Source: Synechocystis sp. PCC 6714
Lineage (GTDB): Bacteria > Cyanobacteriota > Cyanobacteriia > Cyanobacteriales > Microcystaceae
Direction: 5' to 3'
DNA length: 64,000 bases
Assembly (NCBI RefSeq): GCF_000478825.2
Contig: NZ_CP007544.1
Location: 1-64,000 of the forward strand
Both the position numbers and the translations under genes were made by a program. The notes beneath the pieces were generated by a model, which searched no databases, was not told where the DNA came from, and saw nothing but the letters and a program-made list of their open reading frames with translations. Each line of letters starts with the position of its first letter. The stretch's first letter is position 1. Below, piece by piece: positions 8,156 to 19,000 of the stretch.

Positions 8156-8687
8156 TTCATCAATTCATCTCACACATAATTATATACTATATAAAAACCT
8201 CCTTACATGATCTAGAAATAGAATAATCGTAGGAAAATTTAGATACAGCACCCCAAGTTAAGGTAATCGCTGACTAATATATTCCAAGGAAAACGCTAAA
8301 GTTTAATCAGCCTCTTAGAGGCTACCAACTGTCTGAAAGTAAAGAGCAAGAATTCATAATTCTTTACAAAACTCTCAAATCTTAAGTGATCGCCAGAAAT
8401 TACCAGGGGATAAGGTTTAAAACTTGGTATTTGGAGATCCAGAAAACAAGCCAGATATGGTTCCCGGCACTTTATGGTCGTCGTCCCTCCCTTTTTTTAC
8501 TGCCTCCCCACCCCCCTAACCCCCCGAGTGTGGGAACCGGAATTGACTTCGGCTAAAAATTACTGGAGGTTCACTGGCGAACTCCTAGCACAAATAGAAC
8601 AAACAGGAGGAAAGCAACGGATGAATTTGGTAACAGTTAGAATTGTTGAAATATTGTTCCTCCTGAATGAAAAAAGTAGATTACCTC
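8156..8687. other. Intergenic stretch with a dispersed 60-130 base element (copy 1)
   Basis: The part from about 8457 to 8520 (GGTTCCCGGCACTTTATGG, then a CCCTCCC/T-rich tract and a run of Cs) recurs at 24.48 and 29.35 kb. A small inverted repeat AGCCTC-TTA-GAGGCT lies near 8308-8322. The open frame at 8474-8725 follows this repeat and lacks protein character, so I do not call it. Confidence 0.5.
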
Positions 8688-9578
8688 CTATCTCTGCCAA
8701 ATCTGCCGACTCTCCCAATCATTAGGAAATCCCATTGCAGATAAGGACTGAGGACAAGTATAAATTAAACCCTTTAATTCCTTACCCCATTTATGACTTG
8801 GTGCAACCTGATCCATAAGATAAAGTAAAATCACTAAGGTATTGTAAATATTGCGTGAATTGCTTACAAAATCATTGCTTAAAGGTTGTCTAGAACTCGT
8901 AATTAAGATAGGGACAACTGTAAATTCTCTATTCCATAGACGGGAGTGATGGGCGCAGGTATTCCGAATCATTGCAAGGTGGTGTAACCAAGATTCAAGA
9001 AAATTTGCTCGAAGGTTATAGGTGGTGGCGATCGCCGCTTTTGTGCCAGCAAATCGAATCGTTTTAAACCATCGAGATAATAATCCAAAAGACATCACTT
9101 CACAAACAACCCAAACAGGGGGTAACGATTCAGTATAAGTCTGTTGAAAATGCTGGACAAAATCTTCTTCAGAACGATTAACTTCTCTCATTAAATCATT
9201 TAAGTTCCGTTGCCAAAAACGACGATCAAATAAGTTTTGATCAAGATGAGCATGGGAACCATGAAGATGTGCCAAATGATAGGCCCATTGGCTACGAATA
9301 GAGACTTCAATTCGTTCTATAGCATCAAGTATCAGTAAGCGAAACTCTCTGTCAAAAATGTATAAATCTAGAACATCCTGAAATCGAGTCCCTTCCCGAA
9401 ACTGATGGGATGTTGAGTCTGTCTCAAAAAATAGCCAATAAGCCCTTAATCGATAATAGTTTAGATGTTTTAAGTAAAATTTTGCTTGCTCATGATCCTC
9501 GATGAGCATCCTCCTTGACTTTAGTAAACTCACTTGTTCATCAAGAGTTTTGGGCAGTTTTGAGAAAGGTCGTGACAT
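8688..9578 (-). CDS. Abi_2 (AbiD/AbiF-type) abortive-infection protein with a HEPN motif
   Basis: The 296-residue protein fits the Abi_2 family: it opens with KTLDEQVSLLKSRRMLI, continues with LKHLNYYRLRAYW and FDREFRLLILDAIERIEVSIRSQ, and ends its core with MIRNTCAHHSRLWNREF. The R(N)xxAHHxRLWN segment is the Rx4-6H catalytic motif of HEPN ribonucleases. In lactococci such proteins stop phage growth by killing or arresting the infected cell. It stands alone close to the HAD-PRTase-DprA cassette, so this stretch looks like a small defence cluster. Confidence 0.85.
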   Translation of the reverse strand: MSRPFSKLPKTLDEQVSLLKSRRMLIEDHEQAKFYLKHLNYYRLRAYWLFFETDSTSHQFREGTRFQDVLDLYIFDREFRLLILDAIERIEVSIRSQWAYHLAHLHGSHAHLDQNLFDRRFWQRNLNDLMREVNRSEEDFVQHFQQTYTESLPPVWVVCEVMSFGLLSRWFKTIRFAGTKAAIATTYNLRANFLESWLHHLAMIRNTCAHHSRLWNREFTVVPILITSSRQPLSNDFVSNSRNIYNTLVILLYLMDQVAPSHKWGKELKGLIYTCPQSLSAMGFPNDWESRQIWQR

Positions 9579-9970
9579 CCACCCCGAAAGAGAGTAACCC
9601 GCCTATTTGAGGATGTTTACACACTAGCCTTGGCGGGTTTTGTTAGCTAGATCGTAGCGTGTCATCTGTCAGCAGTCAATCAAAATATCAATGGCGATCG
9701 CCAGTATAATCTCTAGTCCTTTGATCCTTATGTTGGGGGCCATCAATTTAGAGGATGAGGCACTTGCCCTAATGGAAGATGAGGAAATCTACCTCGACCC
9801 GACCATTAAGGTATTGAGCGGACATTGGAGTTCCAGGGAATAACAACCCCATACATTGGACGAAAGATAATAGCTCAAAAATTACTAGGGGTTAATGGGA
9901 CGACCTGTAGGAGATCTCTAGGCGATCGCCAAAATATTCACCACGCACCAACCGATAGCTCTCTCAAGTT
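9579..9970. other. Intergenic stretch with a short open frame and a dispersed motif
   Basis: A 37-codon frame runs from an ATG at 9730 to a TAA at 9843 (MLGAINLEDEALALMEDEEI at its start). It looks like a gene fragment, but I cannot identify it. Two HIP1-type GGCGATCGCC sites and one copy of the ATTACTAGGGG motif (near 9881) are present. Confidence 0.4.
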
Positions 9971-10456
9971 CTAGTTATTTTGGTTAGCGACAAACCGATT
10001 AACCAGTTCAACATCAATATCTAACTCCTTGGCAATTTCGGCAATTGTAAGACCTAATTTCTTGAGCAGGGGTATGGTTTCTAGTTTCGCCTCCAGCCTA
10101 CCTTCTAGTTTGCCCTCCAATTTTCCTTCCAACCGACCCTCCAGTTTCCCGGCAATTTTACCTTCCTCTAAAATTTCTTGATAGACTGCGGATTCCTTCA
10201 TAATTTCACTCCTTAAAATTGTCTTGATCAGCTCAGGGGCCAGCAGAATTCCTCCAAAAACCGAGGTTGCTGTCATGAGATTTGCCTTAACTCGATTATC
10301 CTCAATCTGATCTAGTGCAGTCGCCACTTCCCTCAATTTTAATGCCGGGTCAGAGGTCTGCGTCAATACCGCTAGGGGCAATAGCCATGCTAGCAACCAC
10401 GCGGCATAGTCTTCAGAAAAGGATTCAGCCAGAAATTTGCAGAGATTGTCAAACAT
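9971..10456 (-). pseudogene. Rpn-family (PD-(D/E)XK nuclease/transposase-like) protein lacking its nuclease core
   Basis: The start MFDNLCKFLAESFSEDYAAW and the tail (LTQTSDPALKLREVA, LRSEIMKESAVYQEILEEG, then KLEGRLEGKLEG repeats and a C-terminal helix pair ending FVANQNN) are typical of cyanobacterial Rpn-type proteins. The nuclease core that normally separates these parts is missing: WLLAWLLPLAVLTQ joins the two directly. The frame stays open at 161 codons, so a product could be made but should be inactive. Two more relics lie at 29.6-30.0 kb and 61.0 kb. Confidence 0.7.
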
Positions 10457-10465
10457 AGCTGAATT

Positions 10466-12709
10466 TTACTGGCGATCGCCAATGGTTGTGACCCCTATAG
10501 TTGCCAGGCTATTGGATACCCGTTGGATAACCTCGGGCCAATCCCCTGGGGTTGATTGTCGGAACAAGCGCATCGTTGGATACCAGGGAGAATCCTCCCG
10601 CTCTAGGAGCCAGCGCCAATGGGGATTATCGCTGAGTAGCGTCCAGACAGTTTTTCCCAGTGCCCCGGCCAGATGAGCCAGAGGAGAGTCCACCGTAATT
10701 ACGAGATCAAGGCAATCAACCAGCGCGGCGGCGTCGCCGTAATCCCCGAGGTGAGAAGCCAGATCCAGCAAGGGTGATTCAGAGGAAAGGCTCTCAAGCC
10801 CGACAGCACTGTCCCCGGTCTGGAGGCTATAAAACTGACAGTCGGGCGTTTTCAGTAGGGGTAAAAAATCTCTGAGAGAACTATTTTGGACGGCGTCCGA
10901 GCTACCAGACCAGGCTAATCCCACCTGCAAATTCCGGCTTTGTTTTAGCGGTTTTAAAAACTCACCCAGTGCCGTCCGACGAGGAGCCTGGAGATAGGGG
11001 ACGGAGTAGGGAATGGTCTCTAGAGTGGTTTGGAAAATTGAGGGCAAACTCGTCAAGGCGCAATGGACGTCAAAGTCCTTGAGGGAGATTTCCCCGGCCT
11101 GCCGTGGCTGAATGGCTCTAGTCATACCTTCCAGAAGGGTCTTTAGATAGGGGCTACAGACGAAAATAATTTGATGACATAGTTGCGCCGCCAGGGGAAG
11201 ATAACGCAGGAATTGAATCGCCTCCCCGGCATCTGATTCGGCGTAAATGAGCAGTGTTTGCTCTGGGAGCGTCTCCCCAGCCCAGAAGGGTTTCGGCGCC
11301 GCAAAGGGAGTGAAGCCCTTCGTTCGCCAGCGCCATTCCCATTCTGTCCACCCCCGCGGCCAGTCTCCGAGCCGCAGTAACATTAAGCCCAAATGATAGT
11401 GCGCCTCAACATGACCCGCTTCATTGGCGGTCACGATCGCCAATTCCTGGGCTGCTTCCCCGTAGCGCCCTAAATGGCCACAAGTCACCCCCAGACCATA
11501 ACGAGCGGGGAGATATGTGGGGTCTAGTTCTAGGCATTTTTGAAAAGCGCCGACAGCTTCCGCAAATTTACCGGCTTCGTAGAGGCGATTACCGCGAACA
11601 AAATAGGTTTCCGCAAACTCCCAATCTCCGGCGGGTTGCACCGCGTTGGCCAGCGCCACCTGGGGCAACACATAAGACTGGGCTAACAATTCAGGCTCCC
11701 AGGCAAGGACTTCAGGAAACCTCGTTTCTGGCAGGACGCAAACGGCAAAAATTTCCTGTACCCCTTCCTCAAATTTCAAAAAGGCGAGGGTCTTCCCCCG
11801 CTCAATGTCCACAATCCAAACACCGCAAATGCGTTCTGAGAGGGTTTGGGTGAGGGGTAGACCGCTAAAGACTGCGGATTCCCGAATTTGGGACAGACCG
11901 ACGAAGGCTAAATTGCCGTAAAAATCTAAGCCCCTGGTAAATCCCGGCATCTGGGCTACTGTCACTAGTTCCGTACTAACGGGATCTAAGTAGGATAAAG
12001 TACCCTTGCCGGACTCCAACAACCAAAGGCGATTTTGATGCCAACGGGGAGAATGGGGCATGGAGAGACCCCGGCGCAAAATGGTATTGCTCTCAATATC
12101 CATTACAATCCCGCCGTTCGCTTTGTTCCGGCGCCAGCCACCAGGGTCATCAGTTTCACCTAGGGCGGTCACGTATCGGGGTCGTCTATCCCGAAGTCCT
12201 AAACCATTGAGGTGGCATCGGTCTCGTAGGTCATAGGCGCTGATAAAGGGGGGGCGCCATTGGGGCACGAAACTATGCTCCCGATCCAGAGTGCATAAGC
12301 AGGAAAATCGGGTGTTAATAAACCATAATTCGTCATCGACCCAGGCCATTTCGTGGATATCAATATCGCCGGTGACGCGAATCTCTCGCGGTAAAAAGCA
12401 GGCGTCGTGCTTGCTGGCCGGGGAGAGCCGTTGGGCGGCGCCGATGTTGTTGCGTAGTTTCCAGATGGCTGTCGCGGCGCCAATCGCTAACTCCCCGCCC
12501 CGGACGGCAACGCCCATGGGTTTTTGAAAGGCTTGAAAATGGGTGTTTACTACTCCGTCGTCGGCCCGGAGGACGATCAGTTTACCCGCTTGATAGGTGG
12601 ACACGACAAGAGAAATCCCCAGTTGTTGGAGAATTTCAAAGAAGGTACTAGTATGAATACTACGCAAGGATTGATCTGGATTGGCGTTAGGCTCTGGGGA
12701 GAAATTCAT
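10466..12709 (-). CDS. TIGR03032-type domain fused to TPR repeats and a glycosyltransferase-like domain (747 aa)
   Basis: Residues 1 to about 340 match the TIGR03032 family (SLVVSTYQAGKLIVLR, PMGVAVRGGELAIG, NGLGLRDRRPRYVTALGETD), a beta-propeller-like domain of unknown function. TPR units follow around 360-465 (YEAGKFAEAVGAFQKCLELD). Residues about 480-735 look like the C-terminal half of heptosyltransferase or O-GlcNAc-transferase-like enzymes (VGLAWSGSSD, DLVITVDSPLAHLAGALGK). It is divergent from the giant secreted protein gene, so a role in cell-surface glycosylation is plausible but inferred. Confidence 0.75.
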   Translation of the reverse strand: MNFSPEPNANPDQSLRSIHTSTFFEILQQLGISLVVSTYQAGKLIVLRADDGVVNTHFQAFQKPMGVAVRGGELAIGAATAIWKLRNNIGAAQRLSPASKHDACFLPREIRVTGDIDIHEMAWVDDELWFINTRFSCLCTLDREHSFVPQWRPPFISAYDLRDRCHLNGLGLRDRRPRYVTALGETDDPGGWRRNKANGGIVMDIESNTILRRGLSMPHSPRWHQNRLWLLESGKGTLSYLDPVSTELVTVAQMPGFTRGLDFYGNLAFVGLSQIRESAVFSGLPLTQTLSERICGVWIVDIERGKTLAFLKFEEGVQEIFAVCVLPETRFPEVLAWEPELLAQSYVLPQVALANAVQPAGDWEFAETYFVRGNRLYEAGKFAEAVGAFQKCLELDPTYLPARYGLGVTCGHLGRYGEAAQELAIVTANEAGHVEAHYHLGLMLLRLGDWPRGWTEWEWRWRTKGFTPFAAPKPFWAGETLPEQTLLIYAESDAGEAIQFLRYLPLAAQLCHQIIFVCSPYLKTLLEGMTRAIQPRQAGEISLKDFDVHCALTSLPSIFQTTLETIPYSVPYLQAPRRTALGEFLKPLKQSRNLQVGLAWSGSSDAVQNSSLRDFLPLLKTPDCQFYSLQTGDSAVGLESLSSESPLLDLASHLGDYGDAAALVDCLDLVITVDSPLAHLAGALGKTVWTLLSDNPHWRWLLEREDSPWYPTMRLFRQSTPGDWPEVIQRVSNSLATIGVTTIGDRQ

Positions 12710-13022
12710 TGGGTTCTGAGTCGTCTCCTAGGGGGCGGTCTGTAAAAATCGTCGCTAGCCGTTGGGGCGCAAAGGGTTGCAGAGATATGGGCAAGTATAG
12801 TTAATTCCAGTACTAGTGGAAATTTCTTATGTTTCCTATAATTGTTATCTAGCTATCATAAGAAATTCTGCACTATCGGTGCGAATTTTTTAAAGATGAG
12901 GCTATGATTACTAAGGGTTTAATCGGTAAGGTCATTTAAGTGAAAGCATAAATATTTCTACTGACAAGTTTTTTATTTCATGTCTGCATTGTGAACAACC
13001 AGCATTAGCACTCTTGGCATTT
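12710..13022. promoter_or_regulatory. Divergent control region with an 11-bp inverted repeat
   Basis: AATTTCTTATG (12821-12831) and CATAAGAAATT (12857-12867) form a perfect 11-bp inverted repeat with a 25-base AT-rich loop, between the TPR-glycosyltransferase gene and the giant protein gene. It could be an operator or an RNA hairpin. A short GCAC/GTGC stem followed by T6 lies at 12870-12891. Confidence 0.45.
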
Positions 13023-16000
13023 ATGAATCTCTCTGTTGCTCTCGGTCTAGTTTACGAGCAGTTAAATGCTGTCGCCCAGTCCCCGGACTATTGGACAATT
13101 CTCAATACTGCTTTTGGCGATCGCCACGATCCGGATCGAGCGACCCAGCTTCAGCGCCAGTGGCAAGAGGAGGACTTCGGCGATTTACCGTCAGTTCAAG
13201 TTCTTAGCGCTGATGTTTTAAGTTTTGCGAGGGGCGCCTACGCCGTTAGTAACAATACGATCTATCTGGCGGATTCTTTTCTCGCCACTGCGTCGCTGGA
13301 GGCGTTAAACGCCGTTCTGTTGGAAGAAATTGGGCACTATGTGGACAGGTTGATTAATGCCGAGGATAGTCCGGGAGACGAGGGAGAAATTTTCGCGGCG
13401 CTGGTGTTGGGCGTTGAACTGAGCGAGCTGGACTTAGAAAGCCTCAAGGCTCAACCTGATCAATTCACGATTTGGGTAGCCGGGGAACCAGTTGCTGTGG
13501 AAGCGGCGACTTTTACCGTTACCAATACGAACGATAACGGCGCTGGGAGTCTCCGTCAGGCCATCATCGACGCCAACGCCAACGCTGGGGCTGATACCAT
13601 TACTTTTACTGGCTCAGTCTTCACCGATGGAACGCCCGACAAGATTACCTTGATCTCTGGTGAGCTAAAGATTACGGATAGTGTGACGATTCAAGGCCTG
13701 GGCGCCAATTTATTAACGATTAGCGGCAACAACGCCAGTCGAGTCTTCTTGATTGACGACGGTAATGAGAGCAAACTCGCTCAGGTGATGTTGAACTCTC
13801 TTACTATCACCGGCGGAAATAATTACTATGGAGGAGGGATTTTTAACCAAGAAAATCTGAGCCTTAGTAACATTACCCTCACTGATAACTCTGCCTTCCG
13901 AGGGGGCGGGATTTACAACAACGGGACAGCGACGATCGCCAACAGTACCCTCAATGGCAACTCTGCTGACGAAAGCGGCGGCGGGATTTTTAACAAAGAA
14001 AATCTTAGCCTCAGTAACAATACTATCAGTGGTAACTCTGCCGCCTTCGGCGGCGGGATTTTCAACGACGAAGGTGGAACAGCGACAATCGCTAACAGTA
14101 CTATCAGTGGTAACTTTGCCAGCTTCGGCGGCGGGATTTACAACAATGGTGTAGCAACAACTTCTCTAACCAGTGTCATTGTCGCCAACAACACAGCAAG
14201 TAATAATGGCAATGATCTTTTACGAAGTTCAGGTTCAGGAACGATCAATGCGATCAATAGCTTGATTGAGAATAACGCTGACCGAATCAATGGAACTAAG
14301 AGCAACAACATTACGGGACAAGATCCCCTGCTAGGGCCGTTACAAAATAACGGCGGCCCCACCCAAACCCTTGCGCTGTTACCCGGCTCTCCCGCCATAA
14401 ACGCTGGCAGTAATCCCAATAACTTAACCACCGACCAACGGGGCGCAGCTCGTTCCCAAGGCGCGGGAGTGGACATCGGCGCCTTTGAATTTTTTAGTGA
14501 GTTGGTGGTGGATACCCTGGTAGATGAAAACGACGGGAACTTTTTGGCGGGGGATCTATCTCTGCGGGAGGCCCTAGCTCTGATTGTCGACGGCGGGACA
14601 ATTACCTTCGCCAATAGTCTGACCGGGGGAACGATTACCCTGAATGGCACAGAACTATTAATTAATAGGTCCCTAACCATTAATGGAGACATTAACGGCG
14701 ACAACCGCGCCGATATTACCATCAGCGGCAACAACAACAGTCGAGTTTTCTTGATTGACGACAGCAACGGAAGCAACCTCGCTCAGGTGACGCTGAACTC
14801 TCTTACTATCACCGGCGGAAATAGCGGAAATAATTACTATGGAGGAGGGATTTTTAACCAAGAAAATCTGAGCCTCAGTAACATTACCCTCACTGGCAAC
14901 TCTGCCCTCATCGGCGGCGGGATTTTCAACGACGACGGTGGAATAGCGACAGTCGCCAACAGTACTATCAGTGACAACTCTGCTACCTTAATCGGCGGCG
15001 GGATTTTCAACGAAGACGGTGGAACAGCGACAGTCGCCAACAGTACCATCAGTGGCAACTCTGCCAACTTAGGCGGCGGGGTTTTCAACGACAAGAGTGG
15101 AACAGCGACAGTCACCAACAGTACCATTAGTGGCAACTCTGCCGAGTTGGGCGGCGGGATTCACAACATTGGGACAGCGACGGTCGCCAACAGCACCATC
15201 AGTGGCAACTCTGCTAATTTCCAAGGCGGCGGGATTTTCAACAGCAACAGTGGAACAGCAACGGTCGCCAACAGTACTATCAGTGGCAACTCTGCTACCT
15301 CCCAAGGCGGCGGGATTTTCAACCGTGGGACAACTTCTCTAACCAGCGTCATTGTCGCCAACAACACAGCAAGTAATGGAAATGATCTTTTACGAAGTTT
15401 AGGAACGATCAATGCGACCAAGAGCCTGATTGAGGAGGATGTTAATCCTAGTCTCGGTGAAGAAAAAACTATCAATGGAACGGATATCGATAACATCATC
15501 GGTGAAGACCCCCTGCTAGGGTCGTTACAAAATAACGGCGGCCCCACCCAAACCCTTGCGCTGTTACCCGGCTCTCCCGCCATTGATGCCGGCAGTAATC
15601 CCAATAATTTAACCACCGACCAACGGGGCGCGGCTCGTTCCCAGGGCGCGGGAGTAGACATCGGCGCTTTTGAGCTAGAAAGCCCAGCACAGACGGTAAT
15701 TACAGTGGACAGCGCCGGTAATTTGGTGATTACTGACCAAGTCGATACAGACGACACCTTAACCCTTTCCTCCAACGGAACTTTTCTAACTATTACCGAC
15801 GCGAGCGGCAAAGTGATTAGGACGGCGATCGCCGGAGCCACAGGTAATGGAACCAATACCGTCGCCATCCCCCTCAGCAGTTTCTCTGGCAGTATCCTGA
15901 CCAATACCCTCGGCGGCGATGACACCCTGACCGTAGATTTTTCCGGGGGAGCAAATCCGATTCCCACAGGGGGATTAACCTTTAATGGCGGCACCCAAAC

Positions 16001-19000
16001 AACCTCTGCCAACGGCGATAAGTTAGTTTTGACAGGTGGCAGTTTTACTAATACTACTTATAACTACACCAACGAAAACAACGGCAGTATTAATTTGGAT
16101 GGGAAGGTCATTACCTACACCGGCTTAGAACCGATCACCGCTAGTGTGACAGCGACCAACGTCATCCTCAATTACAGCGCAACGGCTGAAACCATTACCC
16201 TCACCGGCGCCAGTGCCACCCAAACCACCGTTGACTCCACCGCCGGAGAAATCACCACCTTTAACAATCCTTCCCAGTCTTTAACTATCAATGGAGGAGC
16301 AACAGGTGCCAACACTTTCAATCTCAACGGTATTAGCTCTGGTTTTGTCGGAGATCTAATCCTGAATGGCAGTGGCGATACCAATGGCGATACGGTCAAT
16401 ATTAACGTCAATCCCCACAGTAATCGGTTTAATATTACTAACATCCAAAATATCAATGTCGCTGGCACTGCCAATATTACAACCAATGATACGGGCGAAA
16501 ATGGGGATGTAAACTGGACCACCGGACAAGCCATCAACTTAATCAGTGGTTCGAGTTTAAATACCACCCAGGGAAATATCAAGCTCACAGCCAAAGGCGA
16601 AATCACGGGGATTGATTACCGGGGTATTGTCGTTGACAATGGCCAAATCACATCGAGTCAAGGCGCGATCGAACTCAGTGGCACCGCCAACGGCGCTAGT
16701 AGCGAAAGGTATGGTGTTCATGTCGTCAATGGCGGGCAAGTAATTTCTGCTGATAGCGCGACAATTACCATCACAGGTCAAGGTTCGTTATCCGGTACGG
16801 GCACGGGGAACTACGGGATTCGCATTGAGGGAACGAATAGCAAAATTACTTCTGTGAATGGGACGATTGACATTGAAGGTAAGGGAGGAACAGGAAACGG
16901 TTTTAATAGTGGCATTTTGCTCTCCGGTGGAGGAGAAATCACTAGCGCAACAGGTGCGATCGCTCTCAAAGGTACAGCCGATAGTCAAGGTGGAACCAGT
17001 ATTGGTATTGCCGTCGTTTCAGAAGCAAAAGTAACCAATACCGTGAATGGCACAATTGTTCTGATCGGACAAGGTTCAAAAAGTGGGACAGGAAATGGAA
17101 ATGATGGTGTTCGCGTAGAGAATACTAATAGTCAAGTAACCGCTCAAGACGGTTCAATTTCCATTACGGGTACAGGGGGAAGTAATCGAAGTGAGAATTT
17201 GGGAGTTCGTATCACTGGCGGAGGGCAAGTCAAATCGATAGGAAACGCCACTATTGATATCACTGGCCAAGGTAGCGGAAATGGTGTGGACACCAATTAT
17301 GGAGTACAAGTCACGGGGGCAAGTAGTTCTATCACATCTAATGACGGTGACATTACGATCACAGGTACGGGAGGAGGTACAGGCGGGAATAATCGTGGTG
17401 TTTCGGTAGAAGGGGGCGGCACGATTTCCTCTACAGGAACAGAAGCCAATGCCGCCCAAATTAATATCACAGGTCAAGGCTCGACTACCGCTTCCGGCAC
17501 TAGCAATTACGGCGTTCTCCTTCAAAGCGCCGGCAGTCGGATCACCTCCGCGGATGGCGCCATTAACGTCACCGGGACCGGCGGCTCCGGCACAAATAAT
17601 AACACCGGCGTTTTATTGTTTGGTGGCGGAGAAATTACTTCAACGGGAACCGGAGCGACTGCCGCCACCATTACCATTCAAGGTACGGGTGGCAGTGGCG
17701 CCAACAGCGATGGCATCAGGCTGGAAAACGCAGGCTCCAAAATTCAGAGCGATAGCGGCGCGATTAACCTGAATGGAACAGCCAGCGGCGCTAACTTTGG
17801 CATTAATTTGCTGAGCGGCACGGTAATTACCAGCGCCACGGGTAACATCAACTTATTGTCCAGCGCCATTAATCTTGCGGATACCGCCAGCCTTACTACC
17901 GCGGGCAATGTCTTGATCAACCATGATGACGACGCAACCGTCGGCGCAACTACCATTGGTGCGACCATCAACGTCACAGCAACTAAGCTCTACCTAAACG
18001 ACACTATCAACATTGACTACAACTCAGTCCTTAGTCGTTTTGATACTATTGATCTTACTGGCGAGGTAGATCTAGCTGGTTCAAACCTCAATCTCGACCT
18101 CACCAACTTTGTCCCCGCTTTTAACGGTTTTTATACTCTGATTGACAATGACGGTAGCGACGCCGTCACGGGAATCTTCGCCGGGTTAGCAGAAGGGGCG
18201 ATCGTCAGCACCCAGAGCACCTACAATCTCCTCATCACCTACAAGGGCGACGCTGCCAACCCTTCCTTAGCCAATATCGGCACAGGAAACGATGTCCAAA
18301 TTTATGTGAATCAAGCCCCCACCGCCGTTAGCGTTCCCAATGCCAACCTAGCGGAAAATACTGACACCACTAATCCGGTGAAAGTAGCAGATATTATCAT
18401 CACCGATGATGCTTTAGGCACCAACAACCTCAGCCTGTCCGGTGCCGATGCGGCGCTGTTTGAAATTATCGGTACTGAATTGTTTATCAAAGCAGGCACC
18501 AATCTGAATTCTGAAACCCAAAGTAGTTTTTCTGTCACCGTGGAAGTGGATGATCCCGCTATTGGTACAACTCCCGATGCGACGGTGGTGTTCAATCTGA
18601 GCCTCCAAGATGTCAATGAGTTACCAACTATTGCCCTTGATAACCAGGTCAACACCTTGGAGGAAAATACTGACACCACTAATCCGGTGAAAGTAGCAGA
18701 TATTATCATCACCGATGATGCTTTAGGCACCAACAACCTCAGCCTGTCCGGTGCCGATGCGGCGCTGTTTGAAATTATCGGTACTGAATTGTTTATCAAA
18801 GCAGGCACCAATCTGGATTCTGAAACCCAAAGTAGTTTTTCTGTCACCGTGGAAGTGGATGATCCCGCTATTGGTACAACTCCCGATGCGACGGTGGTGT
18901 TCAATCTGAGCCTCCAAGATGTCAATGAGTTACCAACTATTGCCCTTGATAACCAGGTCAACACCTTGGAGGAAAATACTGACACCACTAATCCGGTGAA

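Noticed and set aside
8474-8725. Plus-strand frame starting in the repeat element
   Set aside because: Its start lies in a dispersed non-coding repeat, and the later part overlaps the Abi gene on the other strand.
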